NCBI GenBank assembly: GCA_944470555.2
Contig: OX104127.1
Location: forward strand, 119,936,741 to 120,000,740
Length of the DNA: 64,000 bases
DNA from: Heterobilharzia americana
Lineage: Eukaryota; Platyhelminthes; Trematoda; Strigeidida; Schistosomatidae
Direction: 5' to 3'
Positions within the stretch are counted from its first letter, which is position 1; every line of letters starts with the position of its first letter. Positions 61,201 to 62,465 of this stretch are shown here, in pieces. Under the pieces are notes generated by a model. The model was not told where the DNA came from, ran no database searches, and saw only the letters and a list, made by a program, of their open reading frames with translations. The translations under genes were made by a program, and so were the position numbers.

Positions 61201-62465
61201 TATTGGGTTCACGTCTCAGTGGGGAAACCACCACTCAAAAAGGTCCGGATACATCCAGCCGACGAGTCCAGAACAGGACGAAAAGCGTGTCCTGGATTTT
61301 TCCGCTAGCCATCAAGCAGAGTATAACTGATACACCTGTTAGTTTTTCTTTGTGAAATTTACTTAACCCCTCATAATGTTGTATTTTCATTCCAATTTTT
61401 TTCCAATCAACTCTACAGGTTCGCAACTTGAATGGTTGTATTAAGGCAGCTGTGGATTTTGTCTCACCGGAACATTTACCTCAGTGTTTCCGGTTAATGG
61501 AAGAATTTCGTCAGTTATCACCTACACACCAAAATCATGAAGATAAATTACAAATTAAGAATATGCTGTTCCATGGAATCAAAGATGCATTATCAGTTCT
61601 ATTGACTAGTGGCAGTTGTAGCGACGCCGACGTCAGTGATCGAGGTCGTAGTAATCAGAGTCAAGTCAGTTGTTGCAAGTCAGAGCCAAACTCTGACCAA
61701 AAACTGTCCCAACGTATAGACGGCTTTGATATACGAGCTAGATCCTCCTCTTCAACTGGTGTTGGTGATAGTCGAATGGTTTCAGACATTTCAGATGTAA
61801 AGATGGATATGGAATCAGAGACAATCCATCATAATTTACAGGGTTATGATACAAATACTCTGAAGCCGAATAATTCAAGAGGTGGACGATGCAGAGGTAG
61901 ACCAGGAAGACCTAAAGCAGTGGACCTAGTCGGTAATCAGAGTATTAGGCCACATAGTTCATCGTCTGGTTCATCACCTTCTATTTCACCGAATCCAGTC
62001 TCTAATTCTCCCTCAATACCCAGTGTTCATAGTGTTGTTACTGGGAGCAGTAGCTATGGTGGTGGTGGTCCAGTGAACTCCAGTGCCCTATCAAGTTCTT
62101 TTAAAATTTCTTCAAAAGATTCAGTTTGTACACCATTTTCTACAGAGAAAATAAAAGATGTTAAGCCAAATATTATTATCACAGATTGTGATCGAATTCC
62201 TACTACTACTACTACTTCTTCTTCTGTCTCCATGTCCTCTTCATTGTGCACTTCTGCATCTAGTCCACCGGTGAATTCAGATGCATCACATATCTTATCC
62301 ACCTGCTCCTTCCCATCATCATCCTCCTCTACCACATCCTCTTCATTGTCATCATCATCATCATCATCACTGTTGCAGCATCAATACCAACAACAGCCTC
62401 TTCAACAACACCAAAATGGTACTAGTCGTTTTCTGAATCTATCCAACATTGAACACTTATCATAA
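10647..62465 (+). CDS. KDM3: KDM3/JMJD1-type JmjC histone demethylase, 11-exon gene span
   Basis: Predicted nuclear Fe(II)/2-oxoglutarate-dependent demethylase of histone H3 lysine 9, the known activity of the KDM3 family. Joined exons: 10647-11900, 13793-14759, 19020-19461, 23560-23660, 27609-28043, 31810-32438, 40467-40659, 51906-52147, 54715-54955, 57297-57547, 61419-62465. They total 5802 nt (1933 aa), all with GT..AG introns and matching phases. Visible landmarks are a CxxC at the exon 3 zinc region, the block [20 protein letters not shown] followed by CGKC-type cysteines (C1005 to C1030), LTSLL at 1091-1095, iron ligands in TNLHVD (H1428, D1430), [16 protein letters not shown] (H1584), and a probable 2-oxoglutarate lysine K1594. 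Human KDM3 proteins end soon after JmjC, whereas this one continues about 285 residues with an AT-hook-like motif. The start is uncertain because ATG 10647 directly follows a splice acceptor. I cannot assign it to the KDM3A or KDM3B paralogue. Confidence 0.93.
12120..12235 (-). repeat. Gamma tRNA-like fragment
   Basis: Reversed box B (CCGGATTCGAACCAGTGAC) followed by the TTTCATTTCACCTTCA tail segment. Only part of a unit is present; it abuts LINE-A at about 12240. Confidence 0.55.
12240..12565 (+). mobile_element. LINE-A 3' end
   Basis: Encodes [20 protein letters not shown] and [16 protein letters not shown]. This is the terminal block of RTE-like reverse transcriptase proteins, in one frame for about 70 codons. 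It ends CACTAGGAACCCAAGGGACA followed by (AAT)n, the shared 3' end. Confidence 0.85.
12590..12930 (+). repeat. Gamma tRNA-like SINE unit
   Basis: A long unit: the leader segment (CATGAATACGATCAAGTGG, then GTGACTGAAGTGAAATAAA), the tRNA-like head around 12776-12842 with GGTTCGAATCC, then the tail (ACTAGTCTACCA, TCAAAATGATAA). Box A is eroded (GGCACAGATGGTAGAG). Confidence 0.75.
13030..13340. repeat. Diverged dispersed repeat shared with 22.8 kb
   Basis: The segment with GAATATTCAAGCTTTAGAAGAC-like sequence and an AGAGAGTGAATA..CTGCACC block matches 22800-22960 at reduced identity. The 22.9-kb copy adjoins a LINE fragment, so both may be LINE 3' flanks. From 13340 to 13792 nothing further is recognised. 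Confidence 0.5.
13793..14759 (+). CDS. KDM3: KDM3 exon 2, basic and acidic low-complexity region
   Basis: Residues 419-740 plus the first base of codon 741. The acceptor is TTTAG|GTAGAA and the donor is GATT|GTAAGT. The start is in phase 0 with exon 1. The protein is Ser- and Lys/Arg-rich, with several basic clusters (KKPR at 664-667 is a possible nuclear localisation signal) and a run of six Asp encoded by GATGATGAT repeats. The last part (about 715-740) is a more ordered-looking segment ending LPGPPD. A LINE-B block begins only about 100 bp after the donor. Confidence 0.85.
14867..16075 (+). mobile_element. LINE-B, partially duplicated copy
   Basis: A first 3' segment (14867-15080) is joined directly to a more 5' start (from about 15084, CCATCCAAATGCAAATTTTT) of a second copy, which runs to the family 3' end at about 16075. 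The second copy keeps a [18 protein letters not shown] frame around 15340-15400. The region from the RLRW-like block onward is thus present twice. Confidence 0.8.
16630..17210. repeat. Alpha (Smα-like) SINE pair, head to head
   Basis: The minus unit has its hammerhead at 16735-16790 and its tRNA-like head at about 16805-16885. The plus unit has its head at about 16970-17045 (GAGGTTCGAGTCTTAG) and its hammerhead at 17070-17125, followed by GCTGCTAGCC. The two heads face each other across about 90 bp. Core defects: CTGGTGA in the minus copy, TTGACGA in the plus copy. Confidence 0.75.
17240..17525. repeat. Beta repeat pair
   Basis: The minus unit (17265-17400) has a degenerate hammerhead (17310-17365). 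The plus unit (17405-17525) carries CTGAGGGGTC, then CGACGAAAC, then CCGGTGCTCC. The core base A9 is changed to G, so it is probably inactive. The outer ends (ATTCATCATGAACTG and its inverse) are related. Confidence 0.7.
17585..17925 (+). repeat. Beta SINE, full-length plus copy
   Basis: It runs from TAATGACAAGTCGTGACC through a tRNA-like head (CAGTGACTCAGTGGTAACG as box A, GGGTTCGATCCC as box B, about 17740-17800) to the hammerhead at 17822-17875 (CTGAAGA, then AACGAAAC, then CGGTGC) and the 3' end CAGTCCATGATGAATATCAA. The CTGANGA and GAAA core is intact; stem II is weak. This copy best shows the order head, ribozyme, tail. Confidence 0.75.
18130..18940 (+). repeat. Gamma tRNA-like repeats in tandem (three units)
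   Basis: Three plus units have box B at about 18172, 18501 and 18800, spaced about 329 and 299 bp apart. Each is followed by the ACTAGTCT tail segment and the TAGTCA/TAGCCA block, and the later two are preceded by the CCAATGTGAATACAATCAAG leader. Box A is eroded in all three. Confidence 0.8.
19020..19461 (+). CDS. KDM3: KDM3 exon 3, start of zinc-finger region
   Basis: Completes codon 741, then residues 742-887 and two bases of 888. The acceptor is a T-rich tract ending TTATAG|T and the donor is AGAAA|GTGAGT. It includes [11 protein letters not shown] (a CxxC pair), then about 90 residues of Asp/Asn/Lys-rich low complexity, then [10 protein letters not shown]. The last block resembles the segment that precedes FN..GVL in other KDM3 proteins. 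The low-complexity stretch looks like a lineage insertion between two conserved blocks. Confidence 0.9.
19730..20180. repeat. Delta tRNA-like repeat pair with hammerhead-like core
   Basis: Two facing units. Minus: TTCTGACGAGTGC, loop, GTGCGAAG near 19890-19935 in reverse. Plus: TTGATGAGTGCC, then GTAAGAAA at about 20089-20125. Between them is a reversed tRNA-like box B (GAGATTCGAACTCC) and TTACCGCTGAG. A related copy lies at 42130-42480. The hammerhead resemblance is by eye only. Confidence 0.5.
20181..21084. other. Intronic, no gene recognised
   Basis: AT-rich sequence within KDM3 intron 3. Short ORFs around 20880-21083 have no recognisable family. Confidence 0.4.
21085..21550 (+). mobile_element. 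LINE-B 3' fragment
   Basis: It begins at the RLRWLGH-type block (TCGATTGAGATGGTTGGGAC) and runs to the LINE-B 3' end (TTACGCAGTGATG, then CCTATGTTGATATTG). It retains the ancestral TGGGACACGTG wording instead of the TGACTCCGAC variant of other copies, so it belongs with the 30.5-kb copy. Confidence 0.8.
21705..21870 (-). repeat. Alpha (Smα-like) SINE, hammerhead-bearing
   Basis: Reversed hammerhead at 21738-21795: CACCTGATGGGTCCC, loop, GGGACGAAACGC, ATCCTGGATTC. A9 of the core is changed to G; stems I and II are otherwise good. The tRNA-like head remains at about 21805-21860 (reversed ATCCAATAGGC and TTGGAAGGCCAGAGCG). Confidence 0.7.
22795..23170 (-). mobile_element. Diverged LINE 3' fragment (LINE-B relative)
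   Basis: On the minus strand 22910-23122 reads [20 protein letters not shown], then [14 protein letters not shown]. This corresponds to the [14 protein letters not shown] and [13 protein letters not shown] region of LINE-B, but at much lower similarity. The flank 22795-22900 is the repeat shared with 13.1 kb. Confidence 0.6.
23560..23660 (+). CDS. KDM3: KDM3 exon 4
   Basis: A short 101-bp exon with acceptor AAATAG|ATTG and donor CCAG|GTAATA. It codes for residues 888 (last base) to 921 and the first base of 922. It continues exon 3 as [18 protein letters not shown], a conserved KDM3-family block. Its identity is fixed by homology on both sides of the splice and by phase agreement with exons 3 and 5. 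Confidence 0.93.
24175..25375 (-). mobile_element. LINE-A (RTE-like), reverse transcriptase to 3' end
   Basis: In order on the minus strand: [20 protein letters not shown] and [14 protein letters not shown] (25107-25367); the thumb block [51 protein letters not shown] (24765-25007); and the terminal [20 protein letters not shown] block (24305-24619). It ends at (ATT)n near 24176, the reversed TAA tail. The catalytic ADD region is frameshifted near 25010. Non-functional. Confidence 0.88.
25900..26010 (+). repeat. Rearranged alpha remnant
   Basis: It reads TACATCCAACTGATGAAGGC, then GAAGAAACGCACGTC, then CTACTAGCCAC, with a truncated inverted arm (GTGGCTAGTAGTGGGGAATC) just upstream. The core CTGATGA is there, but the stem II region is replaced. 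Confidence 0.5.
26195..26640 (+). mobile_element. Penelope-like element fragment with GIY-YIG endonuclease domain
   Basis: The translation [20 protein letters not shown] followed by [13 protein letters not shown] is the IYKI-C-C-YIGQ-R-L-R-EH signature of the C-terminal GIY-YIG nuclease of Penelope-like retroelements. Upstream is the [19 protein letters not shown] linker typical of this class. A stop interrupts it at about 26480, after which [19 protein letters not shown] continues. Non-functional fragment. Confidence 0.85.
26641..27215 (-). mobile_element. LINE-B 3' fragment, directly abutting the Penelope-like fragment
   Basis: Reverse-strand LINE-B from the 3' end (GCATTACTGCGTAACCGTCC, then CATCTCATCTCATCTC) through the ACACATTATCCTCATG-reverse segment to the GAAGAGGTAAATCAG region. 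It is truncated near 27215 within the [10 protein letters not shown] block. Confidence 0.8.
27609..28043 (+). CDS. KDM3: KDM3 exon 5, C-terminal half of zinc-finger region
   Basis: Acceptor TTTTCAG|TTTCACC, donor CACGAG|GTTAGT. Residues 922-1066. It begins with a conserved AARYILE-type segment and includes [17 protein letters not shown] and [15 protein letters not shown]. Cysteines C1005, C1008, C1019, C1022, C1027 and C1030 form a CxxC-x10-CxxC-x4-CxxC pattern typical of the KDM3 zinc-binding region. This is one of the two most diagnostic exons of the gene. Confidence 0.96.
28530..28965 (+). mobile_element. LINE-A 3' fragment
   Basis: It matches the block with AAAAGCATTTCCAACA, then CAACAAGGAACTCACT, then GTGGAGATGGATTGGA, then CGTGCTACTGAAGCC, but loses the usual CACTAGGAACCC terminus at about 28955. 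Frames are broken. Confidence 0.8.
29375..29755. repeat. MITE-like and delta-related repeat
   Basis: The right end ACTAGGGTGGGCTTTAAAGTC and interior CAGCCAATCAGGTTGCGG and ATAGAATAGAGAAACTTGAT match the MITE-like element at 5389-5530. The left part (TTGGTCACTGGAAAGTAA, CTAGTCTAGCAATCATTTT) resembles the flank of the delta copies at 19.75 and 42.4 kb, suggesting nesting. Confidence 0.5.
29840..30200 (-). repeat. Beta SINE, minus copy
   Basis: A full unit in reverse: outer end (AATTCATCCTGAACTGATAT), degenerate hammerhead (29906-29960), box B reversed as GGGATCGAACCC, box A reversed as TTACCATTGAGTCAGTGGG, and a long 5' part ending ACCAATGAGCGCTAG. Confidence 0.75.
30480..31560 (+). mobile_element. 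LINE-B, best-preserved copy
   Basis: It starts inside the reverse transcriptase with [18 protein letters not shown] (the YADD catalytic motif, 30530-30585) and continues to the LINE-B 3' end near 31560. After one frameshift near 30620, an uninterrupted frame of 252 codons (30619-31377) covers the whole C-terminal region. Confidence 0.88.
30619..31377 (+). pseudogene. LINE-B reverse transcriptase C-terminal region, open frame
   Basis: An open frame with [37 protein letters not shown], then [14 protein letters not shown], then [20 protein letters not shown], then [18 protein letters not shown], then [14 protein letters not shown]. This is the post-YADD thumb and connector region of a non-LTR reverse transcriptase. 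It is separated from the YADD part by a frameshift and has no upstream EN/RT, so it cannot act on its own. It is the least decayed coding stretch of any repeat in the window. Confidence 0.8.
31810..32438 (+). CDS. KDM3: KDM3 exon 6, LxxLL motif and linker before JmjC
   Basis: Acceptor AATTTTTAG|GTCG, donor TTTCAA|GTGAGT. Residues 1067-1276. It starts [11 protein letters not shown] and has a nuclear-receptor-box-like LTSLL at 1091-1095 within [11 protein letters not shown]3 proteins are known for an LxxLL motif in this area. The middle is Asn/Thr-rich low complexity with AAT runs. The end, [17 protein letters not shown], leads into the [11 protein letters not shown] block of exon 7. A long (AT)n tract starts about 36 bp into the following intron. 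Confidence 0.92.
32475..32565. repeat. (AT)n microsatellite, about 90 bp, in KDM3 intron 6
   Basis: A pure TA dinucleotide run starting about 36 bp past the exon 6 donor. Such runs can form cruciforms and are often length-polymorphic. Confidence 0.97.
32720..33530. repeat. Beta repeats, three units including a head-to-head pair
   Basis: A degenerate plus unit (about 32780-32960) has ACTAAGACGAAACAGTTG. A minus unit (33165-33400) has core CTGATGA and GGACGAAACAGCC in reverse at 33210-33254 and reversed head (GTTAACCATTCAGCCACTGG). A plus unit (33405-33520) carries the intact hammerhead at 33417-33462. The pair faces each other with heads inward. Confidence 0.8.
33417..33462 (+). ncRNA. Type I hammerhead ribozyme, beta family, all elements intact
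   Basis: Stem I GTACTG (33417-33422) pairs perfectly with CAGTAC (33457-33462). Core CTGAGGA spans 33423-33429. Stem II GTCC pairs with GGAT across a TATACTA loop (33430-33444, one G-U pair). GAAA is 33445-33448. Stem III is the self-complementary CAGCTG with no loop. The cleavage triplet is GTC, with the break after C33456. A zero-loop stem III is also a feature of schistosome Smα hammerheads, which are thought to work best as dimers. Confidence 0.75.
33650..33870. repeat. Alpha (Smα-like) compact fold-back with two facing hammerheads
   Basis: A minus hammerhead (33672-33714) and a plus hammerhead (about 33714-33768) are almost directly joined, giving a near palindrome of about 120 bp flanked by GGTTAGCAGAGGAATCC and its inverse near GCATCTGCTAACC. 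Cores are damaged (GTGATGA in minus, TTGAGGA in plus), but stem II (GTCC, AAATA, GGAC) and GAAA survive in the plus arm. The tail to 33870 has CTGTATAGGTGCTCATATGC as in other alpha copies. Confidence 0.7.
34035..34072. repeat. (CA)n simple repeat
   Basis: A short run of alternating CA with one CG interruption, inside KDM3 intron 6. Other short CA/GT runs occur near 41608-41626 and 57660-57682. Confidence 0.85.
34550..34990 (-). repeat. Beta SINE, near-complete minus copy plus start of a second
   Basis: The outer end TTTCAAGTTGTTATTCATCG is at 34554-34573 and again at 34958-34977, preceded there by GGAGATTTGGAAATA. The first unit runs through the hammerhead (34612-34657), reversed head (GTTACCATTGAGCCACTGGG) and long 5' part ending CACCAATGAGCATCAG. 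Very similar to 53490-53870. Confidence 0.82.
34612..34657 (-). ncRNA. Beta hammerhead ribozyme, one stem II change
   Basis: On the minus strand: GCACTG, CTGAGGA, GTCC, CATACTA, GGAA, GAAA, CAGCTG, TC, CAGTGC. Stem I (6 bp), core, stem III and cleavage triplet match the 33417 copy; the base pair closing stem II is lost (C to A). Confidence 0.65.
34987..36480 (-). mobile_element. Diverged LINE (LINE-B relative), reverse transcriptase to C-terminal region
   Basis: On the minus strand: [16 protein letters not shown] near 35505-35565; [26 protein letters not shown] (35268-35453); then [19 protein letters not shown] and [20 protein letters not shown] (34987-35325). These follow the YADD, FTYLGS and LRSI..W.HHVSN blocks of LINE-B at low identity, with many stops. 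Sequence upstream to about 36480 is probably its eroded RT. Confidence 0.65.
36878..37260. repeat. Gamma tRNA-like fold-back pair with the best box A and box B
   Basis: A minus unit (36878-36965) is cut inside the anticodon-like stem and joined to a plus unit (36966-37260). The plus head at 37087-37163 has TAGCTCAGTTGGTAGAGC (perfect D-arm and box A) and GGTTCGAATCC (perfect box B) and can form acceptor-like GGAC/GTCC pairing. The anticodon arm is irregular, so I call it a SINE and not a tRNA gene. Confidence 0.8.
37261..38690. other. Intronic, no gene recognised
   Basis: Short ORFs (for example 37354-37557 minus) match no family I know. A CACACATACATACATACACAC-like purine-pyrimidine alternating stretch sits near 37873-37902. 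Confidence 0.4.
38694..38996 (-). mobile_element. Penelope-like GIY-YIG fragment with internal deletion
   Basis: The minus translation has [20 protein letters not shown], then [18 protein letters not shown], then [20 protein letters not shown]. This is collinear with the 26.2-kb fragment but lacks the HYIGQ part of the catalytic motif. Non-functional. Confidence 0.82.
39050..40015 (-). mobile_element. LINE-A, thumb to 3' end
   Basis: Reverse-strand homologue of the 24.2-kb copy. It starts at its 3' end (TTATTTGTCACTTGGGTTCC) and runs past the GAAGTCTCATCTTCGCTGCC region to the GTGATAGTAGGCAGCCTTGT part of the RT block near 40000. Frameshifted throughout. Confidence 0.85.
40016..40466. other. 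Intronic tail before KDM3 exon 7
   Basis: A short ORF at 40021-40215 has no recognised family. The last 40 bp are the T/C-rich tract of the exon 7 acceptor. Confidence 0.4.
40467..40659 (+). CDS. KDM3: KDM3 exon 7, N-terminal part of catalytic region
   Basis: Acceptor CTCCTTCTTTAG|TCTC, donor GAGAAC|GTAAGT. Residues 1277-1340 plus one base. It reads [18 protein letters not shown], then [15 protein letters not shown], then [10 protein letters not shown]. This matches the KDM3 pattern of a W-x-x-G/N-x-P-V/I-V/I-V/I-S-G block, an LW block and an FW-GF block. The exon has no internal start codon and is easily missed by simple ORF scans. Flanking introns are about 8.0 and 11.2 kb. Confidence 0.95.
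40780..41030 (-). mobile_element. LINE-A 3' fragment
   Basis: It begins at (ATT)n (40779-40789) and TTTGTTCCAGTGGGTTCCTA, the reversed 3' end. It continues through CTCCTCCATGTCACCCTCAC to GTGTATGCCTAAT and stops. It lies 120 bp downstream of exon 7. Confidence 0.85.
41890..42075 (+). repeat. Alpha (Smα-like) SINE with hammerhead
   Basis: The tRNA-like head (GCAGTGGCTTAGTGGATAAA as box A; box B eroded to CAGTCGGATTCTCAG) is followed at 41989-42045 by TAGCCGACGAGTCCC, AAATA, GGACGAAACGTGC and TTAGATTCC. Core base U4 is C, and stem I is partly lost. Confidence 0.72.
42130..42480 (-). repeat. Delta tRNA-like repeat with hammerhead-like core
   Basis: Reversed: tRNA-like GAGTAGCTCATCGGTAACGT (box A-like), then GATACGCTTTGCTAAAGAG, TGCCCGCAAGTATGAAAC, ATAGTCCAAAGAGGG. 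CTTTG before the core can pair with CAAAG after a GTC, as in a hammerhead stem I, but the core is CTAAAGA. It is related to 19730-20180. Confidence 0.5.
42481..43384. other. Intronic, no gene recognised
   Basis: AT-rich with several AAGGTCATC-like direct repeats between 42825 and 42895. No coding or RNA signal. Confidence 0.4.
43385..43705 (+). repeat. Beta SINE, plus copy
   Basis: It starts CACTCATTGGTGATTAACTT, has box A (CTGACTCAATGGTAACGTG), an eroded box B, and a hammerhead at about 43602-43655 with CTGAAAA in place of CTGANGA. It ends CAGTCCATGATGAATTCCAA. Confidence 0.75.
44165..44515 (+). repeat. Beta SINE, plus copy
   Basis: Same order as the previous copy. The hammerhead at 44405-44455 has TTGAGGAGTCC, GACTAGGACAAAAC and GCTGTCTCATGC, so C3 and the G of GAAA are lost. 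Box A is eroded (GTGGCTCAATGATAACGC). The two beta copies lie 0.8 kb apart in the same direction. Confidence 0.75.
44780..46060 (-). mobile_element. LINE-B, minus copy, longer partner of an inverted pair
   Basis: It runs from the 3' end (CATCTCATCTCATATCACC) to the reverse transcriptase block. On the minus strand 45860-46010 reads [20 protein letters not shown] and 45780 has [16 protein letters not shown]. About 44820-45735 is nearly identical, inverted, to 48418-49330, and both copies lack the same internal segment. Frameshifted. Confidence 0.85.
46148..46198. repeat. Perfect hairpin, 21-bp arms and 9-nt loop
   Basis: Bases 46148-46168 are exactly complementary to 46178-46198; the loop is ATGTATCAA. 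It is just beyond the recognisable end of the LINE-B reverse transcriptase. No promoter or polarity is evident. Confidence 0.9.
46915..47050. repeat. Alpha (Smα-like) compact fold-back with two facing hammerheads
   Basis: The minus arm (46920-46965) is degenerate (CTGATAA and GAAG). The plus arm (46991-47035) has perfect CTGACGA and GAAA, a 6-bp stem I (ATTCAG with CTGGAT, one G-U) and a GTC cleavage triplet, but a weakened stem II. The tRNA-like heads are missing from both arms. Confidence 0.65.
47737..47776. repeat. (GT)n microsatellite
   Basis: About 20 GT units, followed by TATGTATGT. A possible Z-DNA-forming tract in KDM3 intron 7. Confidence 0.95.
48165..49690. repeat. Gamma tRNA-like repeat split by a LINE-B insertion
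   Basis: The left part has a reversed head (48190-48260, GGGTTCAAACCAGCGACC and ACCAACTGAGCTACGAC) and then the ordinary plus-orientation gamma sequence up to TTACATTTGAACTGAGAC at 48412. After the LINE-B, gamma resumes at about 49386 (GTTTGGGCTGAGATGCAAAA) with the leader CCAGTGTGAATGCGATGAA, a second eroded head near 49520-49585, and the tail to 49690. Confidence 0.75.
48415..49385 (+). mobile_element. LINE-B, 5'-truncated plus copy, shorter partner of the inverted pair
   Basis: It begins AAGTGGCAATTTGAGAATG and runs to the family 3' end (GTTACTTAATGATACCTGG, then GATGATGATGACG). It shares with 44780-46060 the same deletion between the CACCACCA run and GGAGAAGAGG. Flanked by ATTTGAACTGAGA and GTTTGGGCTGAGA, a likely diverged target-site duplication. 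Confidence 0.85.
49695..51090 (+). mobile_element. Penelope-like retroelement, 5'-truncated, RT end to 3' end
   Basis: In frame from about 49700: [40 protein letters not shown], then [20 protein letters not shown]. This is the Penelope-type RT with the catalytic YxDD appearing as HIDD. After a stop at 49986 and frame changes, 50168-50671 encodes the connector and GIY-YIG domain ([33 protein letters not shown]), with YIGR changed to YVER. The non-coding 3' part ends with a hammerhead-like motif. Confidence 0.85.
51039..51085 (+). ncRNA. Candidate minimal hammerhead ribozyme at the Penelope-like 3' end
   Basis: GCAG, CTGATGA (51043-51049), a very short 8-nt stem II region, GAAA (51058-51061), stem III TAAAAT/ATTTTG with a GAGCTT loop (51062-51079), then TT and cleavage before CTGG. 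Stem III is 6-7 bp; stem I is only about 3 bp and stem II is weak. Penelope-like elements are known to carry minimal hammerheads in their terminal repeats, which supports the call. Confidence 0.6.
51091..51860. other. Intronic, unassigned; holds a 106-codon minus ORF at 51212-51532
   Basis: The minus ORF begins [19 protein letters not shown] and crosses a G-rich run of about 12 bases (51327-51338). I recognise no family. It may be chance or part of a repeat that occurs only once in this window. A partial AGTCCCAAGTGAGACGAAATA at 51820-51840 is an alpha-type remnant. Confidence 0.35.
51906..52147 (+). CDS. KDM3: KDM3 exon 8, JmjC N-terminal part
   Basis: Acceptor TTCAAAATAG|GTCG, donor AGTTCA|GTAAGT. 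Codons 1341-1421. It reads [14 protein letters not shown], then [20 protein letters not shown], then [10 protein letters not shown]. These are the conserved KDM3 blocks just upstream of the iron-binding HxD. There is no internal start-led ORF, so it is recognised from homology and splice signals. The phase fits exons 7 and 9. Confidence 0.96.
52610..53015. repeat. Gamma tRNA-like pair
   Basis: The minus unit (52610-52850) has reversed box B (GGATTCGAACCAGCGACC), an eroded reversed box A and a leader. The plus unit (about 52885-53015) has GGGTTCGAACCCTGCTGCGG and TGACCTTCAATCATC. Same head-to-head layout as the other gamma pairs. A (GT)n/(ATGT)n tract lies upstream at 52220-52262. Confidence 0.72.
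53490..53875 (-). repeat. Beta SINE, near-complete minus copy
   Basis: Closely matches 34550-34915 from TTTCAAGTTGTTATTCATCG to CACCAATGAGCACTAG. The reversed head has GCACGTTACCATTGAGC and GGGATCGAAGCCG. The hammerhead is at 53562-53607. Confidence 0.82.
53562..53607 (-). ncRNA. Beta hammerhead ribozyme, core intact
   Basis: Minus strand: GCACTA, CTGAGGA, GTCC, CATAATA, GGAC, GAAA, CAGCTG, TC, CAGTGC. Stem II and stem III are perfect. Stem I has one mismatch, at the pair next to the core. Confidence 0.65.
54335..54510. repeat. Alpha fold-back remnant
   Basis: ATTCATCAGCTAAATGTACC and a right arm CTTCCTGGACTCCACTAGTAGCC that inverts the left flank (TAGTAGCAGTGGAGTTCAGG). The ribozyme centre is deleted. 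It lies 200 bp before exon 9. Confidence 0.55.
54715..54955 (+). CDS. KDM3: KDM3 exon 9, JmjC iron-binding HxD motif
   Basis: Acceptor TTACTCTTCAG|GTCAG, donor GATG|GTAAGA. Residues 1422-1501 plus one base. It contains [20 protein letters not shown]1428 and D1430 are the first two Fe(II) ligands, and the preceding Thr/Asn are in the position used for 2-oxoglutarate contacts in the family. The remaining 60 or so residues form a poorly conserved insert that is longer than in human KDM3A. Confidence 0.96.
55345..55665 (-). repeat. Beta SINE, minus copy
   Basis: Reversed unit with a degenerate hammerhead (CTGAACA; GGATGAAAC) at 55400-55455, reversed box B (GGGGTCGAACTCACGACC), box A (TTATCATTGAGCTATTC) and a 5' part ending CTCGAAGCTAGTCATTAATA. 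Confidence 0.75.
56075..56695 (-). mobile_element. LINE-B 3' fragment, minus
   Basis: From the 3' end (ATCACTGCGTAACCGTCCGA) to the CATTACTGATGTGGTGACACC and GGTGGTGGTGTTGGTGG expansion near 56662-56680. Truncated at about 56695 inside the FDHRCLRS block. Confidence 0.83.
57297..57547 (+). CDS. KDM3: KDM3 exon 10, JmjC C-terminal part with third Fe ligand
   Basis: The acceptor chosen is (T)9-AG at 57295-57296, donor CATCAG|GTAAAA. It reads [10 protein letters not shown], then [19 protein letters not shown], then [19 protein letters not shown]1584 is the third iron ligand. An alternative acceptor at AG 57223-57224 keeps the same frame and adds 24 residues. I prefer 57297 because its polypyrimidine tract is stronger, and because the added residues fit no KDM3 block and widen an already long His-to-His spacing. 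Confidence 0.9.
58010..58495 (+). mobile_element. LINE-A 3' fragment
   Basis: It begins AACAAAATCCAGATTTTCAA in the thumb region and runs through CAACAAGGAACTCACTCTGG, ATGCAGAAGAAGGTTGAGAT and GGAGACGAGCTACTGAAGCC to CACTAGAAACCCAAGGGACA and an ATAATAATCATAATG tail. Frames are broken. Confidence 0.85.
58496..59934. other. Intronic, no gene recognised
   Basis: Overlapping short ORFs on both strands at 59301-59623 do not match a known family. An AGCAAGCAAGCAAGC run lies near 58593-58607. Confidence 0.4.
59935..60035 (+). repeat. Gamma tRNA-like fragment
   Basis: AGGTCGGAAACCTAGTGG, then ACCGGTTCGAATCTTGTCGC and TTATCATTTCACCTTCAATT. Box A is reduced (CCAAGTAAGCTACCAGGCC). Confidence 0.6.
60036..60944. 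other. Intronic, unassigned
   Basis: Two minus ORFs of about 64 codons (60264-60455 and 60504-60698) lie close together and might be one broken reading region, but neither matches a family I recognise. Confidence 0.35.
60945..61330. repeat. Alpha (Smα-like) SINE pair just upstream of KDM3 exon 11
   Basis: The minus unit has its hammerhead at 60963-61022 (CTGATGA, AGGACGAAACGCGC intact, stem I lost) and head to about 61100. The plus unit has its head at about 61150-61215 and its hammerhead at 61247-61293: ATCCAG, CCGACGA, GTCCAGAACAGGAC, GAAAAGCG, TGTC, CTGGAT. Stem I and II are perfect but core U4 is C. Confidence 0.75.
61419..62465 (+). CDS. KDM3: KDM3 exon 11, end of JmjC plus Ser-rich C-terminal extension
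   Basis: Acceptor CTCTACAG|GTTC, stop TAA at 62463-62465. Residues 1586-1933. It begins [19 protein letters not shown], with K1594 as the likely 2-oxoglutarate lysine, and ends the conserved part at about 1648 (IKDALSVLL). After that come about 285 residues of Ser-, Pro- and Thr-rich sequence with RGRPGRPK at 1744-1751 (61893-61916), an AT-hook-like motif, and a Gln/His tract near the end. The open frame runs through all of this, so the tail is coding unless an unseen intron intervenes. Confidence 0.94.
   Translation, partial: VRNLNGCIKAAVDFVSPEHLPQCFRLMEEFRQLSPTHQNHEDKLQIKNMLFHGIKDALSVLLTSGSCSDADVSDRGRSNQSQVSCCKSEPNSDQKLSQRIDGFDIRARSSSSTGVGDSRMVSDISDVKMDMESETIHHNLQGYDTNTLKPNNSRGGRCRGRPGRPKAVDLVGNQSIRPHSSSSGSSPSISPNPVSNSPSIPSVHSVVTGSSSYGGGGPVNSSALSSSFKISSKDSVCTPFSTEKIKDVKPNIIITDCDRIPTTTTTSSSVSMSSSLCTSASSPPVNSDASHILSTCSFPSSSSSTTSSSLSSSSSSSLLQHQYQQQPLQQHQNGTSRFLNLSNIEHLS
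61893..61916 (+). other. AT-hook-like DNA-binding motif in KDM3 C-terminal tail
   Basis: Encodes RGRPGRPK, preceded by Gly/Arg residues (RGGRC). An Arg-Gly-Arg-Pro core flanked by basic residues is the classic AT-hook pattern for minor-groove binding. The motif is seen directly; DNA binding is inferred. Confidence 0.6.
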
